DNA of 64,000 bases from Vermamoeba vermiformis (GCA_045837725.1 JBEWZL010000030.1:124001-188000), one strand, 5' to 3'. Positions 12,001-23,761 are shown, counted from the first letter of the stretch. Notes: generated from the sequence alone by a model not told the origin. Numbers and translations: made by a program.

Positions 12001-14720
12001 CAACAAAGTTCTTACAACAAACACTGCAATCGCCAACATCAATTTCTGAGGCCGAGAATCCAGAGAATTTCCATTTTTGGACCCGAAAACTGTTCGGCAA
12101 GAAGCGCAAAGATCGTGAGTGGAAGTTACATCACTTGACTGAGATTTACTCTCGCCGATATTTGCTCAATTGGACTGCGATTGAAATGTTCTTTGACAAC
12201 AGAAGGTACATTAATAGTTTCAATAATAACACTTCATCGTATTGACTTGTCGTTAGAAACTTCTTGCTCAACTTTGCAAACCGTCAACAATGCGAACTGT
12301 TCCACAAGCACGTCGTTGGACAAAAGCCCAAACAATTGCAACAAAGCTTCTTCGGACACGCCAGAGACTTGTTCAAGAAGGTTAGTTAAATAAAACTCAC
12401 GAACAAAGGCTGCGAGTACTAACGCTTGTTTAGAATGCCTACATTACCGAGCTGTGGAGGACGAGACAGATCAGCAATTTTGACTACTTGATGTTCCTCA
12501 ACAAGGTCGCTGGTCGCACTTACAATGACTTGACGCAGTACCCCGTGTTCCCGTGGATCATATCGAACTACGAGACTGAGAAGTTAGACTTGAACGATCC
12601 GAGCAATTACCGTGATTTGAGCAAGCCTGTTGGTGCCTTGGACGAGGTTCGATTGCAAAAGTTCCAAGAGCGTTACGACAACTTTATCGATGACAACATT
12701 CCACCCTTCTACTATGGCTCGCACTACTCGACGGCAGGCGCAGTGTTGTTCTATTTGATCAGAATGGAACCTTTCACCAGTCAGTTCTTGTGTCTGCAGG
12801 GAGGCAAGTTCGACTACCCCGACAGAATCTTTGACTCAATTCCTGGCACGTGGGAGAACTGTCTCAAGAGCACGACGGACGTAAAAGAATTGATCCCTGA
12901 ATTCTTTTACTTGCCCGAGTTCTTGACCAACAACAATCAATTCGATTTGGGCACGAAGCAGAACGGTAACAAGATTGGAAACATTGGTCTGCCTCCTTGG
13001 GCCAAGAACGAATTCGAATTCATTCGCATTCAGCGCGAGGCGTTAGAGTCAGACTACGTGTCACAACACTTGCACGAGTGGATTGACTTGATCTTTGGCT
13101 ACAAACAGCGCGGCGAGGAAGCAATCAAAGCCAAGAACACGTTCTACTTCTTGACGTACGAAGGTGCTATTGATTTGAACAGTCTTCAAGACCCCGTGCA
13201 GAAGCAAGCTGTCATCGATCAGATCCAGAACTTTGGTCAGACCCCTGCACAGCTCTTGATAGCTCCTCATCCTCCTCGCGATCCACCCAGTCCTAATACG
13301 ATCTTGTAAGTTATGACAGCTCTGTCATATCCGTACTAACACCTCACCAGCTACAGCTTGGCACAGCCCATTCCACCCACTGTGTTTGAAGGCACGTTGG
13401 CCATGACCCTTCAACTTCCATTCAGCACGGGATACTCGCTGATTGCTTACAAAGACAGTGTAATTGCCGTCAATAGAAACGGCGAGTATTTGATGAACAA
13501 GTGGACTTGGAAGTCTCCCAGTATGTAATACAACCAATCACGTTTGTTCTTACTAACACAGTGTGTTACAGAGGAATTGAAGGCCGAGTCTTCAGGTGAC
13601 TTGCGTGGCCTGTCAGCACCTCAAATCAATTTGCCCTTCGAAATTGATCTCGATCACGACTACAGCACTTCATCAGCCATCTCATTCACACCGCTCACCA
13701 ACTCGCAAAACGATTGGAAACAAAAGCTCAAGTTCATTGAACGCATTCAAAACAGCATCACTAGCGGACATGAGAACAAACGTTTGCCCACAGTGACAAT
13801 GCCCTCGCATGATGCTCCTGAACACTTGAGTTCTGCTCCGTTCTTGGTACGATTCAACAGTGTTTCACTCGACCTTACTTGCTAATATGTTGTTTCTGCA
13901 GCTCTTAGACGAGGATCCGTACATGGTTATCACTTACGGCTATTGGGACAACAGCTTTAAAGTCACGAAGATTGGCGAGTTTGACACGTCCAAGATGACA
14001 CGTGTCTTGCAATCAATTGTCGCGCACAAACGTCCAGTGACTGTGTGCGACGCTGCTGGCTCGTATTTGGTGACTGGTTCCATTGACGCCACTCTTCGTG
14101 TCTTCAAGATTGATCACCGCAGAAGAGACAAGCGCGAAGGATTTTACGTGAAAGATGAGTATGAACACGTCTTGTACGGTCATTACGATCCCATCACGGC
14201 TGTCAAGCTGAACTCAGATCTGGACATTGCCGTGTCGAGCTCATCGCGCGGCATCTGTCTCATCCACACTTTGACCAAGGGCCGTTTAATTCGGTCACTG
14301 CCATTGCCAGCGGACCGTGACAGCACAATTGACTTGATTCAAATCTCACGCGAGGGTCTCATTGTGTTGTACAGCACTGCTTGTCGCACACTGTGGTTGT
14401 TCTCGCTCAACGGTCAGTTACTCGCACAACGCAGCCAAGACGAAGAAATTGACGTCACTGAGCACGGCCGCTATGTCATCTCGAGCATGTTGCTGACCAA
14501 GAATGGCAAGTTCCTGATCACTGGTGGTGACAAGCACGTGACCGTGTGGAGCATGAACGATCTGACAATTGTGCACCGCTACGACCCTGTCAGCGAGAAC
14601 GTTGTCGCCATCAATTTTGCACACGACGAGCGCGCTTTGTTGGTAGCCCTGCAGAACGGCCAACTGACTATCATTTACAAACCCAACATTGGCAGTCAAC
14701 TCATCCCTGGCAATGTTTAA
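6095..14720 (+). CDS. Neurobeachin/LRBA-type BEACH protein (armadillo, ConA-like, PH-BEACH, WD40)
   Basis: Large scaffold of the BEACH family, proteins that act in vesicle and lysosome-related traffic. About 21 exons give roughly 2,390 residues. In order: helical N-terminal region; ConA-like domain ([14 protein letters not shown] ... WYFITLVHV ... LFVNGKQVG ... [11 protein letters not shown]) at about 7067-7726; long armadillo-like stretch with the family's DGWRVLPD region; lysine-rich linker; PH-BEACH domain at 11890-12380; BEACH domain at 12434-13300 ([37 protein letters not shown]); C-terminal WD40 repeats to 14720. Phases agree from 6489 onward. The junction after the first proposed exon (6095-6214) does not keep frame, so translation may instead begin at the ATG at 6475. 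The intron 7183-7229 appears to start with GC. Intron 8091-8359 contains a 5S rRNA gene. Confidence 0.9.
8175..8293 (+). rRNA. 5S ribosomal RNA, nested in an intron of the BEACH gene
   Basis: About 119 bases carrying the conserved 5S core: CACCGCTTCCC, then GATCAGCGAAGTTAAGC (loop B/C and A-box region), TTAGTACTGGGGTAGGAGAC and TACCTGGGAATC (C-box region). The ends pair as helix I: GGGCACGAC at 8175-8183 with GTTGTGCTC at 8284-8292, allowing G-U pairs, nine base pairs in all. A run of T bases from about 8293, interrupted by one C, follows at once and fits an RNA polymerase III terminator. The gene lies wholly inside the 269-base intron 8091-8359 of the BEACH gene and points the same way. Because its promoter is internal, it should be transcribed independently. 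All conserved regions look whole, so it is probably functional rather than a relic. Confidence 0.95.
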
Positions 14721-14907
14721 AAGCTCACCAGAACTAGACCCTCCAATATTTATTTGCACCACGCACTTCAACCTTGTAAATTTTGAAACAATAAAACCAA
14801 GAGTTATCGACAAATACTGGATTTATTATTACAGGTATATAAGATGGCATTAAATCGATATGTACATTTGGTGCGCAATTACATTATTAACAAGAATAAA
14901 TAACGTT

Positions 14908-15690
14908 TTAATAGCCGTACCTAAAGAAGTCGATTGTTAGTTAATATTTAATATTAATTCTCAGCCGAACACTTACATAGCCCAATATTCAACAAATTCA
15001 CGCTCGCTGAGTCTGCCAGAACGATCACGATCGATCATTTGGAAGAGACGAATAGCATCCATGGGGTTCATGTAATAGCCGAGCTGACCCATGGCTGTGA
15101 GCCACTCGTTGTAGTCCAAGCTGCCTGAAAAGTCACTGCAATAAAATGTGTTAGACAATGGCAATCAAGATCAAGTGCAGAGGGAATTGCGCCGCGCTAA
15201 CTTACCGATCGAACATGCGGAAAATGTTAGAAGCGTTCATCATTTTCTGGGCAATGTGAGGAGGAACACCCAATGGGATCATAAACGGTTGATAACGGTT
15301 GTACATCGTGGTGTATTGATAAGCTGAAGGCGAGTACATTTGAGGAACGCTCACGTAAGAGTGGTCGTTGTCACTAAAATCAGATAATTAATTCTTTGAT
15401 CAATTGTAAATAGTAATAAGATCGAGGTTGTATACACCTCGAAATACTGAACATTTGAGAATTTAATTTTTTTTAGATTTCGAGTTTGAAAATTGGAAAA
15501 GACTGCCAAGGGACAGCAAATGTTGCGATCTTTATGATCTTGATATTGATAATGTTAGTTGCAACTAATGATGCTTACTGGGAGCGCCAGGATAAACGCC
15601 AGGCATAGATGGGTAGCCACCGGGATAACCAGGAGGGGGATAACCACCAGGAGCAGGGTAACCGCCAGGGGGAGGATAGCCGCCGTACAT
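14908..15690 (-). CDS. EF-hand protein of penta-EF-hand type with a Gly-Tyr-Pro-rich N terminus
   Basis: Calcium-binding protein. Exon 1 (15690-15579) encodes MYGGYPPPGGYPAPGGY and more of the same, a tail typical of ALG-2/peflin-like proteins. Exon 2 (15373-15206) and exon 3 (15135-14977) encode two well-formed EF-hand loops: DRDFSGSLDYNE, split by an intron, and DRDRSGRLSERE. They are followed by FVEYWAM. A GTAAGT donor sits exactly on the last codon. Splicing to an acceptor at 14921, with ACTAAC upstream, would add a 13-base terminal exon ending YGY-stop; unspliced RNA stops right after AM. The exon 1/exon 2 junction as drawn is out of phase, so a micro-exon or another donor is missing. 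Only two of the five EF hands of a full PEF domain are obvious. Confidence 0.8.
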
Positions 15691-15849
15691 TTTAGTTGTG
15701 TTGTTGTGTAAGGTGAGGTTAGTGTTATGAAAAATAAGCTGCGAACTTTTTTTGTCTTTGATCCGTCCCTTCACAAAATTGGACCAATCGTGGAACGCGA
15801 GAAAAGGGAATTCAAGCTGTTCAGAGAAGCAATTCACAGTGCGTAATTT

Positions 15850-18409
15850 TTAATGGTAATCCTCGTAGGGCATGAAATAGATGTTCAGCACGCCACGGTG
15901 TACTTCGATCGCCGTTCTTACGCCTTCGCCAAGCATTTCTCCATCCAGATCAACAATTCCTTTCTTCTTGCCGATCGGCTCCATAATTAATGCACGGACC
16001 TTGTCGTGATTGGCATAATCATCGTGCAGGTATTCTCCTGTTTCAAAGTCACCTGCAAAAGCGCCAAGAATTTTCATTTTCTCTGACCAGTTCAACGTGT
16101 AGATCAGATCCAAGCTACCGTCAGAAAAGTGTGCGTAGGGAGCAGGGCACATATCACCACTATTGTATATTAGACCTCGGTGTGATAATTTCTATTAAAG
16201 TATTACCTTGCGTGGGCGATATTCATGGCACCAAAGTAAGCGACATGTCCGCTGATCGCGTACCAAGGCTGTGGCAGATCTAACTTCTCGAGAACATCAG
16301 AAGGTAAATGAATGAAATTTCCCTTCTTTTCCTTCTTTGTAGCGGTTTCTTCGATGTACTGTGTGCGAATACGATTCAATCGGTCGAGATAATAGTCCGG
16401 ATCAATGTTGATCTGCGTCTGCAAGCCAGGAGCGAGACCGAGCACTTTGAACGGACCTGACTCTTGTTCTACTGGCTCCACGGACTCTTTTCTCTCTTCC
16501 ACCACGGTTGTTGTTATTATTGTTGACTTCAATATCAACTTCCTCAACTGTTTTGACTTCAGTCACGCCTTCACTGTCCTCGACACGGCAGTAAGTGCAG
16601 CGCGTGGCATGTAAACATCGCGGGAATGAGTCTGATTTGACCTTAGTCTTGTCCAACACTCTACCATTGCGATACTCGTCAAATGTTACGTTGGGCAGTG
16701 CGATCATATTCACTTCGTACTGTCGCAAGTCGAGAATGCGAATCAGACCACCGAGGATCAATCTGACACGCGAGTCAGTTGGGTTATATAGTGGCAATTT
16801 CGAGCATCAGAAGTACTTACCGAGCATCACCCATCCATCTCCATCGCTCACTTTCAATGTCAACTGGCGCACGTGTCAATACGAATACAGTGAATGGTTA
16901 GTGATACGTACCATCGGCCATCAGACCCCACAACAGGCCCATGAAGCCGTAACGCACCAACTTCCAGGGTTCATTCTGTGGCTCTATGTTATTGTTCTCA
17001 GGCTTATTTTCTTTCGTTTCAGCTTCAGTCGTGTTATTCTTGTTCTTCTGTTTTTTGTCTTCTTTTCCGTGTTTCCAAGTGATTTTGGAAGCCGGTTGGT
17101 AGAGCGCGATCAGATCCAACGGTCTGCTCTCACCTGTGGTTGTTAGATCAATTGAAACCATGCAACAAATGACGTACCTTTAATAATAGCCAACGCTGCA
17201 CGAATCGGATGCACGCCACCAACTTCAGCTGCCAGCGCATTGCCCGTGCCACCAGGGACTGTACCGACCTTGACGCGCTTGAGTACCTTGACAGCGTCCT
17301 CACGGCCCATCAAGCCGTTAATACACTCGTTCAGCAAGCCATCACCACTCACCGTGAAGACACCGTCAACATCGTCAAGTGACACCTGTCAACAAAGTGT
17401 CAACTACGCAAGTACGTCGATTTAACACTTACCTGTCGCACATCATCTTCACAGTGGCCTGCATATTGTGTGGCTACATTGATAGTGAGTAAAGAGGAAC
17501 TCAATATGCTTTAGCTGCACTTACTAACGATGGTCAATTTGTGGCCGGCTGCTTCGAACAGCGGACGAATCAAGTTGCACACTTTGGGCGCTTTTTTCTT
17601 TCCACCAAACGGATTGACGTAGCATCGGAATCGTTGTCCGCGCTCTACACGCAACGAGGTTAACACTGGTATACTTCAATGTTCCAGCCACTTACTTTGT
17701 CCTCGCTTCTCGAGTTCACCATTGATTTTGTTCATCCAAGCTGTGGCTGTGGCTGTGTCTTTGCAGGTGAATTTGAAATTGAGAATTTTGAATTCGGGTT
17801 GTTTTGGGATCTTGATAAGTTTCTTGTTGGGCGGCGTTGATTTTTTGAGTGGCAGTGCTTCGATGTGTCCGCAGCGTACAATAAATATTGACGACAAATC
17901 TACCGCTGATTTTTTGTCCTCTTTGTCCTTGACTGGTGGCGGGGCTGTGTTCTGATTCGTGTTCTGTTCGAGAGTATCATCGTCGGGGTTGTGTCGTGCG
18001 TGCGCAATCGGATCTGAAGCGAGAAATGCACCAGCAACATAATGCCATGGTACTAAGTATCCTTTTTTGCTTGCATACAGATCTACAGTTGGCCTGTCAA
18101 AGATCGCGGGATCAGCCAAAAATAAATGAAAATAAGCTTTGATTAATCGCATAATAATCGTGCGATTGCAGTTATTCGTTTTATTAAAATAAGTATGAGG
18201 GTGAATTAAAAAAAAAGAGAATCAATTAAATGTGATATTATAAAGCAGCTTCTAATATTATTTATTGCTTACCCTCGAGTCAACAAATGCCATTGCAATC
18301 CCTCGGCCAATAAATTTAATGCCACCTGTTTGTTCAAATAAGTTGGCGGATCCAAGACAACGGATTCAGCCTCGGGGCTAAGTTGAACAAGCTTTTCTTC
18401 GGCACTCAT
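15850..18409 (-). CDS. Sphingosine kinase (diacylglycerol-kinase catalytic fold)
   Basis: Lipid kinase that makes sphingosine-1-phosphate. The N-terminal region (from ATG 18407-18409) contains a PH-like stretch ending FTCKDTATATAWMNKI. The catalytic region starts with the nucleotide-binding YVNPFGGKKKA, then DGVFTVSGDGLLNECINGL (SGDG motif) and GTVPGGTGNALAAEVGG. Family-specific later motifs are IESERWRWMGDARLILG and, near the C terminus, GIVDLDGEMLGEG. A lysine/glutamate/asparagine-rich insert of about 45 residues lies inside the catalytic domain. At about 16490-16560 the frame changes in an AAC-rich stretch without an obvious intron: either an unusual intron or a sequence error. The 3' splice site at 17385/17386 lies inside a TGACA-SS-TGTCA palindrome. 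Confidence 0.88.
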
Positions 18410-18540
18410 TGTAATGGAGTCTGAGTTGTTGATATACTATCCGCTGTTTCTCGATCTGTTCAGGCTGAAAAAAAAAACAGACTCGGAAAATTGCTTCATA
18501 AGCCTTGGCTCCAAATTTCATCATATCATTTTGTCGTCGC
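18410..18540. promoter_or_regulatory. Shared divergent promoter region, sphingosine kinase / aminotransferase
   Basis: The start codons of the sphingosine kinase (-) and the aminotransferase (+) are 131 bases apart, so both promoters and 5' leaders must fit here or overlap the neighbouring transcript. No TATA-like element stands out. Confidence 0.5.
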
Positions 18541-20442
18541 ATGGCCTCACTGTACAAGCCGCTTGCTAGGAGTTTTTCAGTGTTAGGTAGCCGAATAAGC
18601 AAGGCAGGCCTTCTCAACAAAAAATTATTCTATTCTACGCGCAAGATGAGCAACACTCCGGTCAAAGTAAGGGTGCTCATATTATTTAATAACTATATTC
18701 TTACTCCCGTCGTTATATAGTTTGATGCAAGCGCCGCTGAGGCTGATCGTGTCAGACCTTTCGCTCAAACCGTGTGGCATGGTAAATACGCTATTAATAA
18801 TTATAAAAATTACTACACTACTTGTGGATACAAAATATAAGGGTTGCGTGCGATATTGAGAATTGTTTACTGATTTTCATACCACAGAGTTTTCTCCTTT
18901 GGCTTTGAAATACAACGCATGCAATCTTGGACAAGGTATGAAATAGAAGAAATTCACGAGTATCTTGAATCAATCAAATAACCATTTTCAGGTTTTCCTA
19001 ACTGGAATCCACCTGCGTTTATTACCAAAGCCGCACACGACGCTCACGATGAAATCACTACAGGTAGTATTAATACATATATCAGAGATACGATTATGGA
19101 TCTAATCATATCATGCGTGTAGTGCCCGGTGGCAAGTTGAATCAATATGCCCGCAGTGCTGGTCACATGCGCTTAGTGAATGCCATTGCCAAGATGTACT
19201 CACCACTGTTGGGACAACAACTCAACGGCGCGACTGACGTCTGCGTGTCAGCTGGTGCCTCGGAGGGTACGTCATTAACAAATATTTGACAGGTGTATTG
19301 AACTAACCGGCGTCAATTAGCTATCTTCTTGGTGGTCTCGGCCTTTGTGAACCCTGGTGATGAAGTGAGTACTGTGATAGGTGCTGTAAAGGCATGACAT
19401 TAATCCTGTGAATCTCGAAGGTAATTTTGCTCGAGCCGTTCTTTGACATTTATCTCGGTGCTATTACACTGTGCGGTGGTGTGCCCCGTTATGTCTCGTT
19501 GAAGCCTCCTAAGGACGTGACTGGCGAACACAACTCATCGGACTGGACCCTCGATGAGAACGAACTGCGACAAGCGATGACTGACAAGACGAAGTTGATC
19601 ATTCTCAACACTCCTCACAATCCTCTTGGCAAAGTTTACAGCAAATCTGAACTCGAAATGATCTCGCGTGTTGTTATGGTAAGCAACATGTGCCTGTAGT
19701 TAGTTGATCTGGACTGACAGGTGTCAATTATCAGGAACATCCGCGCTGCATCATGTTGAGCGATGAGGTCTATGAATGGCTCACTTTTGACGGCACTAAG
19801 CACGAGCGTATTGCCACAGTACCGGGCATGTGGGAGCGCACAGTGACCGTCTCATCCGCTAGCAAGACCTTCTCGATCACTGGCTGGAAGATTGGTTGGA
19901 CTGTTGGTCCCGCGAACTTGATCTCAGCCATCATGAAAGTGCAGGCCTTTGTCTGCTTCAGCATTGCCACTCCGCTGCAAGAGGCTGTGGCTGTTGCACT
20001 CGAGCAGTCGATGACCTCCAATTACTTCAACGAATTCCGTGCCGATTACCAACGCAGACGAGACTTCTTATTGCAAACTCTGCGCGACAGTGGTCTCGAG
20101 CCTATTGTGCCTCAAGGCTCGTTCTTTATTCTCGTGGATATCGGCAAAGTAAAACTGCCCGAAGGAGCAGGCACTGAGAAGACTATCACGGGTCAAAATA
20201 TGCACTTGAAGGACTGGAACTTCTGCCGCTGGCTCACCACTGAGATGGGTGTCGCAGCTATTCCTGTCTCGGCATTCTACAGGTGCGTATTGTACACGCC
20301 TCGATTTACGAACTAACTTGACATTCACAGCGAGGAGCACATGCCCAACAATGTCATTCGTCTTGCTTTCTGCAAAACCGATGATATTTTGAACAGAGCT
20401 CGCGAGAACTTGCTCAAGTTGAAGGATTTAATCCAAAAATAG
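18541..20442 (+). CDS. Kynurenine-oxoglutarate / cysteine-S-conjugate aminotransferase (class I PLP)
   Basis: PLP-dependent fold-type I transaminase of the KAT/glutamine transaminase K group. Nine exons join in frame to 470 residues. The first about 35 residues are rich in Arg, Ser and Leu and lack acids (MASLYKPLARSFSVLGSRI ... YSTRK), a probable mitochondrial presequence. A second ATG at 18646 (MSNTPVK) would give a cytosolic form. Catalytic features are NTPHNPLGK (substrate/PLP contact), LSDEVYEWLTFDG (Asp to the pyridine N, Tyr), the Schiff-base lysine in SASKTFSITGWKIGW, and a C-terminal RLAFCK supplying the carboxylate-binding Arg. The intron 19679-19734 carries an exact TGACAGGTGTCA. 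The exact amino donor cannot be fixed from sequence. Confidence 0.92.
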
Positions 20443-20957
20443 AAGCCCAATGAATAAATTGTTTATATTGCTGAACTGATGACGTCAAGATAATACTTTT
20501 ACTCACCTAGCTGGAATCGTGTAGTATATTTCTTCGGTGAAGCTCCGAAAGTAACGGAAGACGTTCAGCAAATTGGGACACCAAGCAGCACGCAGTCCTG
20601 CTCCGCACCGACCAGTGTGTTGTGATATTAGCTCCAGGCGTTCCTCAAATCTGCCCCGACGGCACCACTACCACCACAAAAGAAATTATGTACCCTTGCA
20701 AGGTTCAAGACGATTAGTTAGAAGGTACATTTCCTGAGTGTACATCCTAAAACTAGTACAATATGTTGAATACAATACAATACAATTATAAATTTAAACT
20801 TTAAGGGAACGGTGCAATGTCTTGTATTCTGCTCAGAATAGCAGGGAAATTCTGTTCGCTGAATCACGTGCTCAAAATTGCTCCTTTGGAAGGCTACCGA
20901 ACATTCTATTAGTTCAACTCTAATTGAATACCACAACACCACTCCTATTGTAACACA
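20443..20957. other. Intergenic region between aminotransferase and nucleoredoxin genes
   Basis: 515 bases. It starts with the 3' end of the aminotransferase transcript (AATAAA near 20453). From 20541 to 20717 one plus-strand frame is open for 58 codons and ends in TAG, with a TTTTT run and CPDGTTTTTKEIMYPCK, but it has no upstream ATG and I recognise no family. From 20718 on the sequence is AT-rich and featureless up to the next start. Confidence 0.4.
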
Positions 20958-22497
20958 ATGGAAGCCTCATCCGGATTATCGAAGCTGCTTGGTGGTCATC
21001 TATTGAACCAGAAGCACGAACAAGTCCCTTTGAGCGAAGTTGTTAAAGACAAGAAATATGTTGGTCTTTACTTCTCAGCCAGTAAGTCTCAAGCCTGCGT
21101 GTTTGAAAGCTCTGACAAATTTTCGTGAATCCAAAATATTGACGTCTTTTAATTCTGTAATAATTGTTTAATAATTTAAAATGTTACAGGCTGGTGCCCT
21201 CCTTGCAGAATGTTCACTCCCATGCTTAAGGAATTTTACGATAAATACCACGCTGAGAAAGGTCTTGAATTAGTCTTTGTTAGCAGTGACAAGGAAGAGG
21301 GTAGCTTCAAAGAATACTTCTCGCACATGTCTTGGTACGCACTGCCATTCGCTGATAGAGACAGAAAGAATAAGGTATGCAAAGAATAATGCTGTTAAAT
21401 GTGTCATTCGATCTAATTTTGCCACAAAGCTTTCTCGCCGCTTTAAGATTGAAGGCATTCCTTCTCTCATTATTGTCGACGCAGACGGCAAGACAGTGTC
21501 AACCAGTGGTCGTGAACGCTTGATGAACGACCAAGAGGGCAAAGACTTCCCTTGGATCCCAAAGCCTTTGTGGGTTCAACTCGGCGACACTGTTGTCAAC
21601 CACAAAGACGAGGAGACTACCATCGAGAGCTTGAAGCAGAATGACGTGATTGGCATTTACTTCAGCGCCAGCTGGGTACGCGTTCAGTGAAAATTTGTGT
21701 TGTGACTGACATGTGCTGACGTCCTCGTTTGCCAGTGTGGTCCGTGCCGCGCCTTCACCCCCTTGTTGGTCGAAGTTTACAAGAAGCTCAAGGCTGAGGG
21801 CAAGAAGTTCGAAGTTATCTTTGCCAGCAATGACAACAACGAGATGGGCTTCAAGCAGTACTACGGACACATGCCCTGGCTCGCCTTCCCCTTCGGTGAT
21901 GATCGCATCACTGAGCTGGGTGAGGTCTTTGGTGTCGAAGGCATTCCCACCCTCGTGTTGATTGACGGCAAGACCGGTCAAGTCATCACTGACGACGGTC
22001 GTTCAGCCATTGCTAGCGACCCTGAAGGCAAAGAGTTCCCTTGGATTCCCAAGCCCGTGCAAGAACTCTCGCCCATGAGCACTTCATTGCTCAACGATCC
22101 TTGCTTGATCTTGTTGCAGGTGAGTAGCAGAACTATTATTTGGTAGCATCGACTAACAATTGTTATTCAGAAAGGAGCAGCTGATGCTGACAAGAACGTG
22201 GAGAGCATCAAGCAAGTCGGTGAAAGCTTGTCTGCCAAGTGGAAGGCTGATGCACCTGACGAGCCTGCTCCACTCAACTTCGTGTACACCACAGCTGAGG
22301 AGCATGAGCTTGGCGACCGTATCCGTGGCTTGCTGGCTATTGGCGACAAATCACCTGTGCTCTTCATCATGGACTTGGCCACTGGTGTCAAGTACGTGCA
22401 CCAAGGCGAGATCAACGCTGACTCAGTGCGCGACTTTGTGACTAAGTTTGTTGCCGGGGAGTTGAAAGCTGAAGCGATTCAACCTTCAAACCATTAG
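20958..22497 (+). CDS. Nucleoredoxin-like protein with tandem thioredoxin folds
   Basis: Thiol-disulfide oxidoreductase of the nucleoredoxin/tryparedoxin group. Five exons (20958-21081, 21190-21374, 21430-21675, 21736-22119, 22171-22497) give 421 residues. Two TryX-like domains follow one another, each with an active site split by an intron just at or next to the Trp: SWCPPCRMFTP in the first and SWCGPCRAFTP in the second. Each has the downstream cis-Pro region (IEGIPSLIIVD, VEGIPTLVLID) and the shared KDFPWIPKPL / KEFPWIPKPV ending. A third C-terminal stretch of about 120 residues resembles a degenerate thioredoxin fold without a CxxC, as in animal nucleoredoxins. The repeat of the PWIPKP motif and of intron position suggests an old internal duplication. 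Confidence 0.92.
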
Positions 22498-22621
22498 ATT
22501 GATCCTAATAACGCACCTGTTATTACATGTAAATAAACTCGGTGCCTCGTGCACGAGTTCAACCCAAACAACGACTTCTTCTTACTGAAGACCCATTTTC
22601 AGCTAAGCTAAGCTTCCAACA

Positions 22622-22736
22622 TTTTAAGGTCGGGTTAGACTGTTTCTACGCTCGAGTATTTGAGCTACAAAGTAGCGCACATTACTTGTTCCTCAGGGAG
22701 TAGCTATCCATTTTTACGCCGAGTTCGACCTTAAAA
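22622..22736. repeat. 11-base inverted repeat enclosing about 93 bases, possible structured RNA
   Basis: TTTTAAGGTCG at 22622-22632 is perfectly complementary to CGACCTTAAAA at 22726-22736. Between them lie smaller complementary pairs (GCTC/GAGC, CTAC/GTAG) and CATTTTTAC, which looks a little like an Sm site. No protein frame crosses it. It may be a small non-coding RNA or a short inverted-repeat element. Confidence 0.35.
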
Positions 22737-22760
22737 CAATATGTATTGAGCGCAGTTCCA

Positions 22761-23706
22761 ATGGAGCACAACGACAAGGCAGAGGTAGGTCAAATACCAA
22801 TACCAATCCAAATGTTAGCACCGGTTGAGCTTTCTCTTAGCCACATCTAGCTTCCCAGTTTCCTACAAATGATCGAGTGAAGCTGAATGTAGGTGGAATA
22901 CGCTACGAAACTACCACTACTACGCTGCTAAAGTACCCTGAGACTTTACTCGGAGTAATGTTTCAACCACAAAATAAGCGGCTGTTAAAATTCGATAGCA
23001 ATGGCGAAGTATTTATTGATAGAGATGGGGATGTATTTTCGGTAAGAATTTAACAATACAAAAAATTTGTACCGCTAACCTGATCTGGAGGTAATTTTGA
23101 ATTTCTATCGGAATGGAAATATAATCTTGCCGCCCACTATGTCCCAACAAATGGTCGAACAAGAGTTGGAATTCTTTCAAATCCCTAGTCCATTCAAGCA
23201 GCCGAGGACAGGCGAAACATTGTACGAGAAACTCCGAGCGGTTAAAGAAAGGTTTGCGCGCGAAGAAAGAGCGAAGTTTGAAGGAAAATACGTACGTCAT
23301 AATCTAAAGCCAAATAATTGCTCACGTTGCATAGGTGCCTATTTGGGATAATTTCTTAAGCAAAGTAGCACCAATGCTGATTGATGTAGCTAACAAAGGA
23401 CAAGAGGACTGTCAGATTAGAGTTACAGAACAAATGTACCCAATATTTGAGAACAAATACAACAGCATCTCCAAGGAGAAAGTGCTTTACGTGCGAGATC
23501 CTGCTGTCGAACAATTTGTCAGATCCAACTTCATTAACTACGAATCAAACGAAGTCTATCTAAGAATGAAATTAGCAGTTAAAAATTACGTCGAAGAGAG
23601 GTACAAACTGCACGTCGATTACTTTCCACAGAACAACAACGCGATTTACATCAGTTTGAGCTGGAAAATTAACGTGAATGACTTGACAAATGGAACTGTA
23701 CTGTAA
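22761..23706 (+). CDS. KCTD-like protein with a BTB/T1 domain
   Basis: Four exons (22761-22784, 22841-23041, 23091-23291, 23335-23706) join to 265 residues. The T1-type BTB domain begins RVKLNVGGIRYETTTTTLL and continues with IDRDGDVFSVILNFYRNG, the usual KCTD signature, followed by an E-rich helix (QEFF-like EQELEFFQI). In animals such proteins are oligomeric adaptors, often for cullin-3 ubiquitin ligases. The C-terminal 120 residues (WDNFLSKVAPMLIDVAN ... YISLSWKIN) are not from a family I recognise. Two AG sites lie before exon 2; the upstream one (22839-22840) is the one that keeps frame. The stop lies 55 bases from the stop of the convergent Roco gene. Confidence 0.85.
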
Positions 23707-23761
23707 AATAGAAACTTTAAAACTTGAAAAACGCAAAAATACACTGTTACATCAACGGTAA

